DNA of 12,016 bases from JBGPYB01 sp041493035 (lineage in GTDB: Bacteria > Acidobacteriota > Vicinamibacteria > Fen-336). Under the pieces are notes generated by a model that was given only the letters and a program-made list of their open reading frames with translations, did not search any database and was not told the DNA's origin. The stretch spans positions 1-12,016 of the forward strand of contig JBGPYB010000141.1 in the NCBI GenBank assembly GCA_041493035.1, read 5' to 3'. Made by a program: the position numbers and the translations under genes. Below are positions 1 to 5,799 of the stretch, piece after piece; position 1 is the stretch's first letter, and every line of letters starts with the position of its first letter.

Positions 1-207
1 GTAGCTGCGCAGGCAGATGAGCTGCGGCCGGGCGGCACAGGCTGCGAGGTCGACGCCGCGGCCGGCCCAGTAGGCGTCGAGGCCCTCCTCCAGGGCTTGG
101 CGGCCGAGGAGGGCCGCCGCGCGAGGCCAGAGGCCGGCGGTTTTGGGATCGGCCCTCCCGAGGAGGCCACGCGCTAGGTCGAGAAGCTCAGCCGGGGCTT
201 GGGTCAC
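1..207 (-). CDS. Hypothetical protein, N-terminal 69 codons; partner of the ABC ATPase
   Basis: The frame is open from a GTG at 207-205 to the window edge, so the 3' end is missing. The GTG overlaps the stop codon of the ATPase-tail copy at 204-206 (GTGA), the classic arrangement of two translationally coupled genes. The visible part begins VTQAPAELLDLARG, includes GLWPRAAALL and RQALEEGLDAYW, and ends PQLICLRSY. It is helical and Ala/Leu-rich. From memory, proteins with a WPRAAALLxRQALE stretch are found next to SMC-like ATPases in actinobacteria, but no function is known to me. In this window the intact ATPase gene now ends 660 bases away, with a Uma2 gene in between, so coupling is broken unless transcription reads through. 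A role as accessory subunit of the ATPase is inference from position. Confidence 0.6.
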   Translation of the reverse strand, partial: MTQAPAELLDLARGLLGRADPKTAGLWPRAAALLGRQALEEGLDAYWAGRGVDLAACAARPQLICLRSY

Positions 208-232
208 GGGCGGGTCCTCACCCACTGGGCCA
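197..232. repeat. Left copy of an ATPase-stop/partner-start junction repeat
   Basis: Bases 197-232 match 862-897 in the same orientation over 36 positions with three mismatches. Read on the minus strand the repeat encodes LAQWVRTRP, the stop, and the overlapping start VTQA of the partner gene. The two copies bracket the first Uma2 gene almost exactly. The left copy is joined to the real partner gene, the right copy to the full ATPase gene. Confidence 0.75.
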
Positions 233-286
233 GAGCGGACCTGATATGACCGCGCCCGAAACTACGATCGGCTCCGATGTCCGTGC

Positions 287-307
287 TACTCTTTTCTTCG
301 CGGGGAG
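287..307 (+). promoter_or_regulatory. -10-like element and RBS that favour the ATG at 315
   Basis: An extended -10-like TGC-TACTCT (TACTCT at 287-292) is followed by a strong GGGGAG ribosome-binding site at 302-307, seven bases before the ATG at 315. No good -35 box is seen. The element lies downstream of the earlier in-frame ATG at 246, which argues that translation starts at 315. Confidence 0.35.
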
Positions 308-314
308 CGCGACT

Positions 315-860
315 ATGGCGACGACGATGCGGCCGGTGGCCACCGAAGAGGACCTGCTGCGCACGCCCAGGGACGGGCGGAAGTACGAGCTCGTCGATGG
401 GCAGATTCGCATGAGTCCGGCGGGCAGCCGCCACGGACGTGTTTGCATGCGGCTCGGCGCGAGGCTTCACGTCTTCGTCGAGGAGCGGCATTTCGGGTAC
501 GTGTTCGAGTCCAGCACCGGATTCCGGCTGCCCGGGGGCAATGTCCGCGTCCCGGACGTCAGTTTCGTGGCGATGGGGCGGTTCCCCGGCGACCGGCCCC
601 CCGTGGGATTCCCCGACCTCGCGCCTGATCTTGCGATCGAGGTGCTGTCCCCCGACGATCGCTCGCGTGACGTCCTGGACAAGGTCGGTGAGTACCTTCA
701 GGCTGGCGTTCGGCTGGTCTGGGTCCTCGACCCCGAACGATGCACTGCGGCGGTACACCGATCCCTGACCGAGGTACGAAGGCTTGGTCCGGACGACTCG
801 CTCGACGGCGAGGATGTGGTGCCGGACTTCCAGTGCCGGCTCGCCGACGTGATCGACTAG
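315..860 (+). CDS. Uma2 family endonuclease (DUF820), copy 1
   Basis: A 181-residue protein of the Uma2 family, which has a PD-(D/E)XK nuclease fold; its cellular role is poorly known. The family core is clear: ELVDGQI near residue 25, LPGGNVRVPDVSF with the likely metal-binding Asp81, then DLAIEVLSPDDRS with Glu109, and DKVGEYLQAGVRLVWVLDP, the usual helix and strand after the active site. Start: an in-frame ATG at 246 exists, but 315 has a better ribosome-binding site and matches the start of the second copy at 5796 (both begin with TTMRPVATEEDL after the first residues). The gene is wedged between the ATPase gene and its partner on the opposite strand, bracketed by a 36-base repeat. The protein is about 70% identical to copy 2. 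It is a single gene with no recognisable antitoxin next to it. Confidence 0.9.
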   Translation: MATTMRPVATEEDLLRTPRDGRKYELVDGQIRMSPAGSRHGRVCMRLGARLHVFVEERHFGYVFESSTGFRLPGGNVRVPDVSFVAMGRFPGDRPPVGFPDLAPDLAIEVLSPDDRSRDVLDKVGEYLQAGVRLVWVLDPERCTAAVHRSLTEVRRLGPDDSLDGEDVVPDFQCRLADVID

Positions 861-861
861 C

Positions 862-897
862 GCTTGCGTCACGGGCGGGTCCTCATCCACTGAGCCA
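862..897. repeat. Right copy of the ATPase-stop/partner-start junction repeat
   Basis: Second copy of the repeat at 197-232. Here it forms the genuine last codons of the ATPase gene (LAQWMRTRP then TGA) plus GTGACGCAAGC, the first bases of a partner-gene start that runs straight into the end of the Uma2 gene. The Uma2 stop codon at 858-860 lies one base before the repeat. The partner start in this copy is therefore a non-functional leftover. Confidence 0.75.
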
Positions 898-3370
898 GGC
901 GCTCGGCGCCGCGGACGAGGTCGACGGGGTGGCCGGGCAGCTCCTGGTGGGCGCCCTCGTTGACCATGCGGAAGACGTCGGCGATTTCCTTTCCCTGCTT
1001 GTTGAGGTGCGGGAGGACGTCGCCGGCGCGCTCGGCGTCGTCGAAGAGTGCCAAGGCCGCGAGGGCCTTCGAGCCGCTCTGCGCGGCCAGCAAGTCTTCG
1101 ACACCGGCGTGGGGCTCGCCGCGGCCCAGACGGCGGCGGCGCACGGCTTCGGTGCAGGCGGCGTCGACGGCGAGACGGCAGAGGCCCGGGACGACTCGCT
1201 TGGCGGCTTGGGGAGGCAGGCCGTCGGTCCTGGCCACTGCCATCGCATCCTCTATATACCGGGAGACCGGGTCCTTGGCGGTGCGCAGCTCGACGGCGGA
1301 GCCTTCGCGGCGCATCACCTCGATGACGGTGGCGGGGATGGCCAGGCGGCGCACGGCCTCGGGGAGGCGGTCGTCGTGGGTGAAGACGACGACCTGTCGC
1401 TGGCTCGCGGTCTCGTGGAGGGCGCGGGCGAGGCCGTCGATGCGCGACGGGTCCATGGACTGGACGGGGTCGTCGATGACGACGAACCGGAACGGGCTGC
1501 CCGGCAGCGTGGCGCGCGGGATGAACAGGCTCAGGGCCAGGGCGTTCTGCTCGCCCTGGCTAATGACGCCGAGGGCGGGGCCCTTGGTGCCGTCGACCGT
1601 GACGTCGAGATCGACGGAGCGCCTGGCGGCGGAGCCGGTGAGCCGGATGTCCTCGAGGGCGACGTTGCTCTGGAGGCGGAGCTGGCTCCAGATCTGCTGG
1701 GCCTTTTCCTTGATCGGAGCGAAGCGCTCGTTGCGGATGCTCCCGGCTTGCTCCTTGAGCCAGGCTTCGGCGGTCTTGAGGGGCTTGACGGCGGTGTTGC
1801 CCTTCTGGGCCTGGGTGGCTTGGGTGAGCCAGGCGGCGAGGAGCGGAGCGACGGGCTTCGAGCGGTCCTCTCTCTTCGCGAGCTCGGTTTGGGCGGCTGT
1901 GCGGAGGGACTCGACCGCGGCGATGAGAGGAGGGGCTTTGGATTCGACATGAGCAGCGAGGGCGTCGAGGTCGGGGGATGACGCAAGGCCGGTGCGCCAG
2001 GAGTCTAGGGCTGTCACCAGATCCTTCGGATCGGTTCCCAGACCGTGATCCTCAGGATGACGGGCGGGGGGCGTCTCGAGGTAACGGAGGAGGGTGGCGG
2101 CGATGGCTTCGGTGTTGAAGAGCTGCTGGACCTTCTTGCGCGCTTCATTGGCGGCTTGATCGGCCTTGGTGGCGTCCAGCGCGAGCTGGCGGAGGCTTAG
2201 GACGCGCTTGGTTTCTTCTTCGTGCCAATGGGCGTCGAGCGCTCCCGGTTTGCCACAGATCGGGCAGTTGGCGTTGCCGTGCTTGGTGTGGAACTTCAGG
2301 GCCTGGTCGAGGAGGTCGGCGAGGTCCTTGGAATGCGCGGCCAGCGTCTTGGCTGAGGCCGTGACCTGCTTCTGGGCTTCGCGCAGGTCGTGGACGACTG
2401 TGGCTACCGCGGCTTGCTGAGGCGCCTGGAGGTTGGCGAGCTGGCGTAGGGTCTGGACGTCGCTGTCGGTCGTGTTGCCGGTAGCGCCTTTCACGAGCGC
2501 CGTCTCGACCGCGTCCAGTCCCCAGTCCTTCTTCTCCATCGCTTCGATGAGACTGCGGGAGCGGTCGTCGTCGAGCGTCTTGAGCTTGGCGAGAAGCTCG
2601 TCCTTCTTCAGCGCCGCTTCCTTGTGGGCTTTCTCGCGGACCCTGCGGGCTTCGGCGAGTGTTTCTAGCGCTTCCGCTTCCTTCTCCAGCCCGAGGATGG
2701 CGGCGAGCGCGTCGAAGAGCTTGGACGGGCCATCGTCCAGCATCGAGCCCAGCTCGTTGTAGGACAGGAACGGGCGATAGGTCTGGAGGGCCGCTTCCCA
2801 GCCGAGGTCGGCCACGTTCATCTGCTTCTTGCCGTGGGTCTGGGCGTGGGTCTTGGCGCCGGCGAGGTCGGCGTCGTCCTCCCACTTCGTGACGATAGCC
2901 GTGGGCGCTGTTTCTCCCTCGATGTGGAACTCGGCTTCGATGCTGGCGGGCTTGTGGTGGAGGTTGCGCCAGCCTTCGCGCCAGACCTTGGTGCGGTTGG
3001 CCCAGCGGTACGTGTCGCCGGTGACGAGGAGCTCCAGGCCTTCGGCGAAGCTGCTCTTGCCGGAGCCGTTGCGGCCGACGACCAGCGTGAGGCCGGGGCC
3101 GGGGGGCAACTCGAGGGTGGTGCTGTTGCCGATGCCGCGGAAGCCCTCGACGGTGATGCTCTTGAGGTAGGCGCCCTGGGGCTCGCGGGTTGTTTGCTTG
3201 TCGGCCTTGGCTGGGTCCGAGCGCTTGGGTGCTTGGCTTGTGTCCAGGTAGCCGGCCAGGGCTTGCGGGCCTTCGAGCGCGGCGAGGACGAGGACGTCCC
3301 ACGTGCCGTCGGCCTTCGGGTCGGCGGTGAGGCGGTCGAGAATGGACAGCGGGGTGCCGGGCATGATCAT
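869..3370 (-). CDS. SMC/Rad50-like ABC ATPase (AAA family ATP-binding protein)
   Basis: 833 residues. Residues 1-65 form a small N-terminal region (LSILDRLT, then TWDVLVLAALEGP). The ATPase core starts at LKSITVEGFRGIG (69-81). Walker A GRNGSGKSS is at 99-107. A long, helical, charged middle region (about 225-560) contains one zinc-hook-like CPIC motif at 369-372. The C-terminal half-domain has an ABC signature-like ISQGEQNALALS (603-614), Walker B VVIDDP with D-loop SMD (630-640), and a switch His in VVFTHDD (661-667). Residues ~705-833 are an extra helical domain with an NEGAH motif (804-808), which is not part of ordinary SMC or RecF proteins. This layout suits an ATP-driven DNA-sensing or DNA-loop enzyme, and such ATPases often serve in phage or plasmid defence; that role is inference. 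A second ATG at 3364 has better spacing to GAGAG and may be the true start. The start region now faces the divergent toxin-antitoxin module. Confidence 0.85.
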   Translation of the reverse strand: MIMPGTPLSILDRLTADPKADGTWDVLVLAALEGPQALAGYLDTSQAPKRSDPAKADKQTTREPQGAYLKSITVEGFRGIGNSTTLELPPGPGLTLVVGRNGSGKSSFAEGLELLVTGDTYRWANRTKVWREGWRNLHHKPASIEAEFHIEGETAPTAIVTKWEDDADLAGAKTHAQTHGKKQMNVADLGWEAALQTYRPFLSYNELGSMLDDGPSKLFDALAAILGLEKEAEALETLAEARRVREKAHKEAALKKDELLAKLKTLDDDRSRSLIEAMEKKDWGLDAVETALVKGATGNTTDSDVQTLRQLANLQAPQQAAVATVVHDLREAQKQVTASAKTLAAHSKDLADLLDQALKFHTKHGNANCPICGKPGALDAHWHEEETKRVLSLRQLALDATKADQAANEARKKVQQLFNTEAIAATLLRYLETPPARHPEDHGLGTDPKDLVTALDSWRTGLASSPDLDALAAHVESKAPPLIAAVESLRTAAQTELAKREDRSKPVAPLLAAWLTQATQAQKGNTAVKPLKTAEAWLKEQAGSIRNERFAPIKEKAQQIWSQLRLQSNVALEDIRLTGSAARRSVDLDVTVDGTKGPALGVISQGEQNALALSLFIPRATLPGSPFRFVVIDDPVQSMDPSRIDGLARALHETASQRQVVVFTHDDRLPEAVRRLAIPATVIEVMRREGSAVELRTAKDPVSRYIEDAMAVARTDGLPPQAAKRVVPGLCRLAVDAACTEAVRRRRLGRGEPHAGVEDLLAAQSGSKALAALALFDDAERAGDVLPHLNKQGKEIADVFRMVNEGAHQELPGHPVDLVRGAERLAQWMRTRP

Positions 3371-3420
3371 GGCTCTCGGATTGGACCTGCCCTGACCACG
3401 CCGCGGCTACCCTGTGGGCC

Positions 3421-3427
3421 GGAGGAG
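3421..3427 (+). promoter_or_regulatory. Strong RBS of the ParE-type antitoxin gene
   Basis: GGAGGAG six bases before the ATG at 3434 fixes the antitoxin start. The 63 bases between 3370 and 3434 must hold divergent promoters for the antitoxin and, on the minus strand, for the ATPase. No convincing -35/-10 pair stands out for either. Confidence 0.6.
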
Positions 3428-3433
3428 TACACT

Positions 3434-3658
3434 ATGAGCGTGAAGGTCTTTTCGGCCCGGGTTCGTGCTGGAGCCATCGTGCCCGAGGACGGCGTGAGCC
3501 TGCCCGAGGGCGCGCAGGTCACCGTGATCGCGGACGACGACACGGAGACGTTCGACGTATCGCCCGAGGAAGAGCGCGAACTGCTCGAGTCAATGGCCGA
3601 GGCCGAACGGGGCGAAACCGTTCGCGCGGCCGATCTGCTCGAGCGGCTTCGCCGGTGA
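3434..3658 (+). CDS. Antitoxin of a ParE/RelE-type TA module
   Basis: 74 residues, directly upstream of and overlapping a ParE-like toxin. The N-terminal half (SVKVFSARVRAGAIVPEDG, then PEGAQVTVIADDD) looks like a short beta-rich AbrB-like or swapped-hairpin DNA-binding unit. The acidic helical C-terminal half (SPEEERELLESMAEAERGE, then ADLLERLRR) is the sort of tail that wraps around a toxin. Expected role: to neutralise the toxin and repress its own operon. The start is supported by a perfect Shine-Dalgarno sequence. The exact antitoxin family is uncertain; the assignment rests mainly on size, gene order and the GTGA overlap. Confidence 0.75.
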   Translation: MSVKVFSARVRAGAIVPEDGVSLPEGAQVTVIADDDTETFDVSPEEERELLESMAEAERGETVRAADLLERLRR

Positions 3659-3969
3659 CAGAGCCGCAGCTCCCTGTCGTCATCACCACCCGGGCCTCCA
3701 AGCACATTGAGGAAGCGGATCGGTGGTGGCGAGCCAACAGGCCTGCTGCGCCCGACGCGATCCTCGAGGAGGTGGAGCGTGCGCTTCGCTTGCTTGCGTC
3801 GCAGCCCGGAGCCGGGATCAGGGCAAGGCCGGCTTCCGTCGCGGGCGTCCGACGGATCCTCCTCCTGAAGGTTGGCTACTTCCTCTACTACCGCCTCGCA
3901 CCGCGTCGACGTGAGATTCGGGTGCTCGCCCTCTGGCATGTGCAGCGGGGCATCAGCCCGAAGCTGTAG
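3655..3969 (+). CDS. ParE/RelE family toxin
   Basis: 104 residues, starting at a GTG that overlaps the antitoxin stop by four bases (GTGA), so translation is coupled. Family features: ITTRASKHIEEADRWWRANRP at the N-terminus (helical hairpin), then LRLLASQPGAGI, GVRRILLLKVGYFLYYR (central strands with conserved Arg and Tyr), and VLALWHVQRG near the C-terminus, typical of the ParE branch. ParE-type members poison DNA gyrase, whereas RelE-type members cut mRNA; sequence alone does not settle which applies here. Convergent with the ORF6N gene. Confidence 0.85.
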   Translation: MTEPQLPVVITTRASKHIEEADRWWRANRPAAPDAILEEVERALRLLASQPGAGIRARPASVAGVRRILLLKVGYFLYYRLAPRRREIRVLALWHVQRGISPKL

Positions 3970-3987
3970 GGCGACGGGATTGCTCAC

Positions 3988-4044
3988 CCACGTTCTTTCG
4001 AGATTCGAGTCGGGAGTGAGTCGATCGAGGATGCTCAGGGACAT
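3988..4044 (-). pseudogene. Relic of the 5' end of an ABC ATPase gene
   Basis: Read on the minus strand from an ATG at 4044 this gives about 19 codons containing LSILDRLT, an Asp two residues later, and a TW pair five residues after that. The intact ATPase has the same residues in the same spacing at positions 8-24. Nucleotide identity over this stretch is only about 73%, with many synonymous changes, so it is not a recent duplication of the intact gene. Homology stops after TW, and the open frame beyond it is antisense to the toxin. Best reading: the remaining head of a diverged ATPase gene that once stood here. Confidence 0.6.
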
Positions 4045-4110
4045 GCGTGGCCTTAGGCCGGCGTCAGTCTGCTTTGTTGTCGGATTGCGTCCGATTGTAG
4101 TACGAGTTCC

Positions 4111-4632
4111 CTATCGATCGTGTCCCGTGCCGTAGCCGATCTTGCGGACCGGCTTCTCGGGAGGAGTCATCAGCTCTCGAATCGCCTGGAAGACGACCTT
4201 GAACTGCCTGTCGTACTTCGCCTCGAGCGCGTCGAGCTTCTTCGCGAGGTCAGCATTGGTCTCCAGCAGTCGGCGAAGCCGCACGAAGGCCCGCATGATT
4301 TCGATGTTGACCTGGACCGCTCGCGGGCTTCGCAAGACGCTCGACAGCATCGCGACACCCTGCTCAGTGAAGGCGTAAGGCCGGTACTTCCGGTGCTGAC
4401 CACGCGACCCCTTCTTTAAGGTCGCAATTTGCGACCTTAAAGAACCAGCCTCCTCGGTGGATAGCTGGAACATGAAGTCCTCGGGAAATCGCTCCCGGTT
4501 GCGTCCAACTTGTTCATTCAGCCGCTTCAGAGAGACTTGGTAGAGCGCGGCAAGATCGGCGTCGAGCATCACCCTGTGGCCGCGCAGCAGCAGGATCGCT
4601 CGATCAACGCCTTCCAGTGGGACAAGTGCCAC
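4111..4632 (-). CDS. ORF6N domain-containing DNA-binding protein
   Basis: 173 residues. The ORF6N domain covers about residues 8-100: ILLLRGHRVMLDADLAALY, VGRNRERFPEDFMFQLS, LRSQIATLKKG, then RPYAFTEQGVAMLSSVLRS and VQVNIEIMRAFVRLRRLL. The rest (100-160) is a coiled-coil-like segment (NADLAKKLDALEAKYD, FKVVFQAIRELM). ORF6N domains are found in phage antirepressor-type proteins and in many stand-alone bacterial genes; they are thought to bind DNA. The start is a GTG with no strong ribosome-binding site. A 33-base near-perfect palindrome lies inside the coding sequence. It is a single gene with no phage genes beside it, consistent with a mobile-type orphan regulator. Convergent with the ParE-type toxin gene. 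Confidence 0.88.
   Translation of the reverse strand: MALVPLEGVDRAILLLRGHRVMLDADLAALYQVSLKRLNEQVGRNRERFPEDFMFQLSTEEAGSLRSQIATLKKGSRGQHRKYRPYAFTEQGVAMLSSVLRSPRAVQVNIEIMRAFVRLRRLLETNADLAKKLDALEAKYDRQFKVVFQAIRELMTPPEKPVRKIGYGTGHDR
4412..4444. repeat. Perfect 16-base inverted repeat inside the ORF6N gene
   Basis: TTCTTTAAGGTCGCAA, one central T, then TTGCGACCTTAAAGAA: both 16-base arms pair without a mismatch. It encodes the LRSQIATLKK segment of the ORF6N domain and is much more AT-rich than its surroundings. Such a symmetric site inside the gene for a DNA-binding protein could be its own operator or a structured mRNA element (inference). Confidence 0.9.
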
Positions 4633-4773
4633 GCGCGACTTGTATCACTGAAGAGCGCGCCTTGAGGTCCGCTCCAATCGAGTGGCTCGGCTGCGGAGCG
4701 GGACGGGGCGAACCGTAGTCCTCGCGGCGCGTCCCTTGATGGCGACGAACGGACCTCTCCTGTCCGGGCGAGG

Positions 4774-4782
4774 TGCTAGCGT
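4774..4782 (+). promoter_or_regulatory. Possible extended -10 element of the hicAB operon
   Basis: TGC-TAGCGT, 22 bases before the hicA ATG, resembles an extended -10 box. No -35 box is convincing. Its position suits a short leader for the plus-strand operon that begins with hicA. Confidence 0.3.
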
Positions 4783-4804
4783 TTGCCAGGTCGTGGCGGA
4801 GACC

Positions 4805-5044
4805 ATGTCGGCAAGGAAGACACTCGAGTCAGCTCGCGCCGGGTCACGAAACATCCACTTCAGGGCGATGGTTTCCTTGCTCGAGTCACTGGGCTTCCGG
4901 CTTGCCCGGGTCACCGGCAGCCACCATATCTTTGTGCACGCTTCGGTGGCGGAGTTGGTCAACCTCCAGGATGTTGGCGGCCAGTGCAAGCCGTACCAGG
5001 TCAAACAGGTTCTGAGGCTCGTGGAGCGGTACAATCTGAGCTGA
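4805..5044 (+). CDS. hicA: HicA family mRNA interferase toxin
   Basis: 79 residues. Typical HicA layout of one double-stranded RNA-binding-like fold: NIHFRAMVSLLESLGF (helix 1), VTGSHHIFVHA with the catalytic His in GSHHIF, ELVNLQDVGGQCKPYQVKQV (the conserved loop and last helix) and the end ERYNLS. HicA toxins cleave mRNA and tmRNA when not bound by HicB. The frame is open further upstream, but the ATG at 4805 gives the usual family start (MSARKTLE) and has GGAG nearby. First gene of a plus-strand run that continues with hicB ten bases downstream. Confidence 0.92.
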   Translation: MSARKTLESARAGSRNIHFRAMVSLLESLGFRLARVTGSHHIFVHASVAELVNLQDVGGQCKPYQVKQVLRLVERYNLS

Positions 5045-5054
5045 GGCCAAGGCC

Positions 5055-5276
5055 GTGAAGGACTACCACATCAATATCTTCTGGAGCGACGAGGATGGCG
5101 GCTACATCGCTGACATCCCTGACCTCGAGGCTTGTTCGGCCTTCGGCGCGACGCCAGCCGAGGCGCTCGACGAGGTCCAGCGAGCCAAAGCCGCGTGGCT
5201 CGAAGCTGCGCGCGCCGAGGGTAAACCTATTCCGGCTCCTCGTTACCGTGCTGCTGTGAGCGTCCGCGCATCCTAA
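5055..5276 (+). CDS. hicB: HicB family antitoxin
   Basis: 73 residues from a GTG, with GAGG eight bases upstream (overlapping the hicA stop). The partial RNase-H-like fold of HicB is evident: YHINIFWSDEDGGYIADIPDLEACSAFGATPAEAL, where the DGGYIADIPDL strand and the following helix are diagnostic. The protein is short: it ends after the fold and lacks a C-terminal DNA-binding domain, so it may neutralise HicA without repressing the operon itself, or repress through a different partner. Order hicA then hicB, as in most loci. Confidence 0.9.
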   Translation: MKDYHINIFWSDEDGGYIADIPDLEACSAFGATPAEALDEVQRAKAAWLEAARAEGKPIPAPRYRAAVSVRAS

Positions 5277-5313
5277 CGCCGGACCGAGGGATTTCGCAGA
5301 GGGAGAATCCGCG

Positions 5314-5577
5314 ATGCTGGCGAGGCTCAATCAGTGCTTTCGCTGCGGCTCGACAGAGATCGAGGGCCGGCCCGTCGAGGAACTCGTCCGGCGGGGCCGG
5401 TATGTCGCGGTCGTGCGAGTGCCCGCCAACGTCTGCTCCGATTGCGGCGAGCAGTACTTCGAGAAGGGCCAGGTTGAGATGTTCGAGGACGTGAGGCGCC
5501 GGCTGGAGCACGGCAATCTCGAGGGGTTTCGGGTCACGGGCGAGGTCCTTGAGCCGGTGACGGCGTCACCCCGATAG
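5314..5577 (+). CDS. MqsA/YgiT-type zinc-finger protein (antitoxin-like)
   Basis: 87 residues with two CxxC pairs, CFRCGS at residues 8-13 and CSDCGEQYF around residue 42, which together bind one zinc ion in the YgiT-type fold. The tail (VEMFEDVRRRLEHGNLEG) is helical. These proteins correspond to the N-terminal half of the MqsA antitoxin, without its helix-turn-helix. They usually sit next to a DUF4258-type toxin. No such toxin is visible here: the neighbours are hicB (37 bases upstream) and the small SGEDYLYP protein (9 bases downstream). A GAGGGAGA Shine-Dalgarno sequence precedes the ATG. Either an orphan antitoxin, or paired with the unrecognised gene downstream. Confidence 0.85.
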   Translation: MLARLNQCFRCGSTEIEGRPVEELVRRGRYVAVVRVPANVCSDCGEQYFEKGQVEMFEDVRRRLEHGNLEGFRVTGEVLEPVTASPR

Positions 5578-5586
5578 CACTGAATC

Positions 5587-5799
5587 ATGGCCGAGAGACG
5601 GAAGGTTCGTCGGCGCTTCGCCGTTTGTGTCACCAACGAAGGCTATGAGGCGTCGCTGGAGCGCAACAAGATCTACGTCGTGCTCCCGGACGCGAAGGCC
5701 GAGAAAGACGGCGACCTCCGGATCGTCGACGAGAGCGGCGAGGACTACCTGTATCCCGCTCCGTGGTTCGTCGCCACCACTCGAGAAGTGCGACCATGA
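5587..5799 (+). CDS. Small conserved protein with SGEDYLYP motif, copy 1
   Basis: 70 residues, not a family I can name. The core reads FAVCVTNEGYEASLERNKIY, then VLPD, then DLRIVDESGEDYLYPAPWFV. It is a compact beta-rich protein without signal peptide or membrane segment. From memory, similar small proteins are frequent in cyanobacteria and other genomes with many TA genes, next to other TA-like genes. A paralogue with about half its residues identical lies on the opposite strand at 6366-6644. The stop codon overlaps the ATG of the second Uma2 gene by four bases (ATGA), so the two are translationally coupled. Function unknown; an antitoxin-like role is inference from context. Confidence 0.7.
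   Translation: MAERRKVRRRFAVCVTNEGYEASLERNKIYVVLPDAKAEKDGDLRIVDESGEDYLYPAPWFVATTREVRP

Noticed and set aside
204..890. Long minus-strand open frame (228 codons) across the first Uma2 gene
   Set aside because: It is the antisense shadow of a clear Uma2 gene. It starts and ends inside the two repeat copies and has no family features of its own.
740..1981. 413-codon plus-strand open frame
   Set aside because: Antisense to the ATPase gene in GC-rich DNA. Low-complexity Gly/Asp/Ala composition and no motif.
2834..3658. Plus-strand frame of 274 codons that includes the antitoxin
   Set aside because: The first two thirds are antisense to the ATPase. The strong ribosome-binding site at 3421-3427 places the true start at 3434.
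3367..4044. 225-codon minus-strand frame starting with the ATPase-like head
   Set aside because: Only the first ~19 codons resemble the ATPase. The rest is antisense to the toxin and antitoxin genes, so it was kept only as a short relic.
4111..4632. Prophage remnant around the ORF6N gene
   Set aside because: ORF6N proteins occur in phages, but no structural, replication or lysis gene is nearby.
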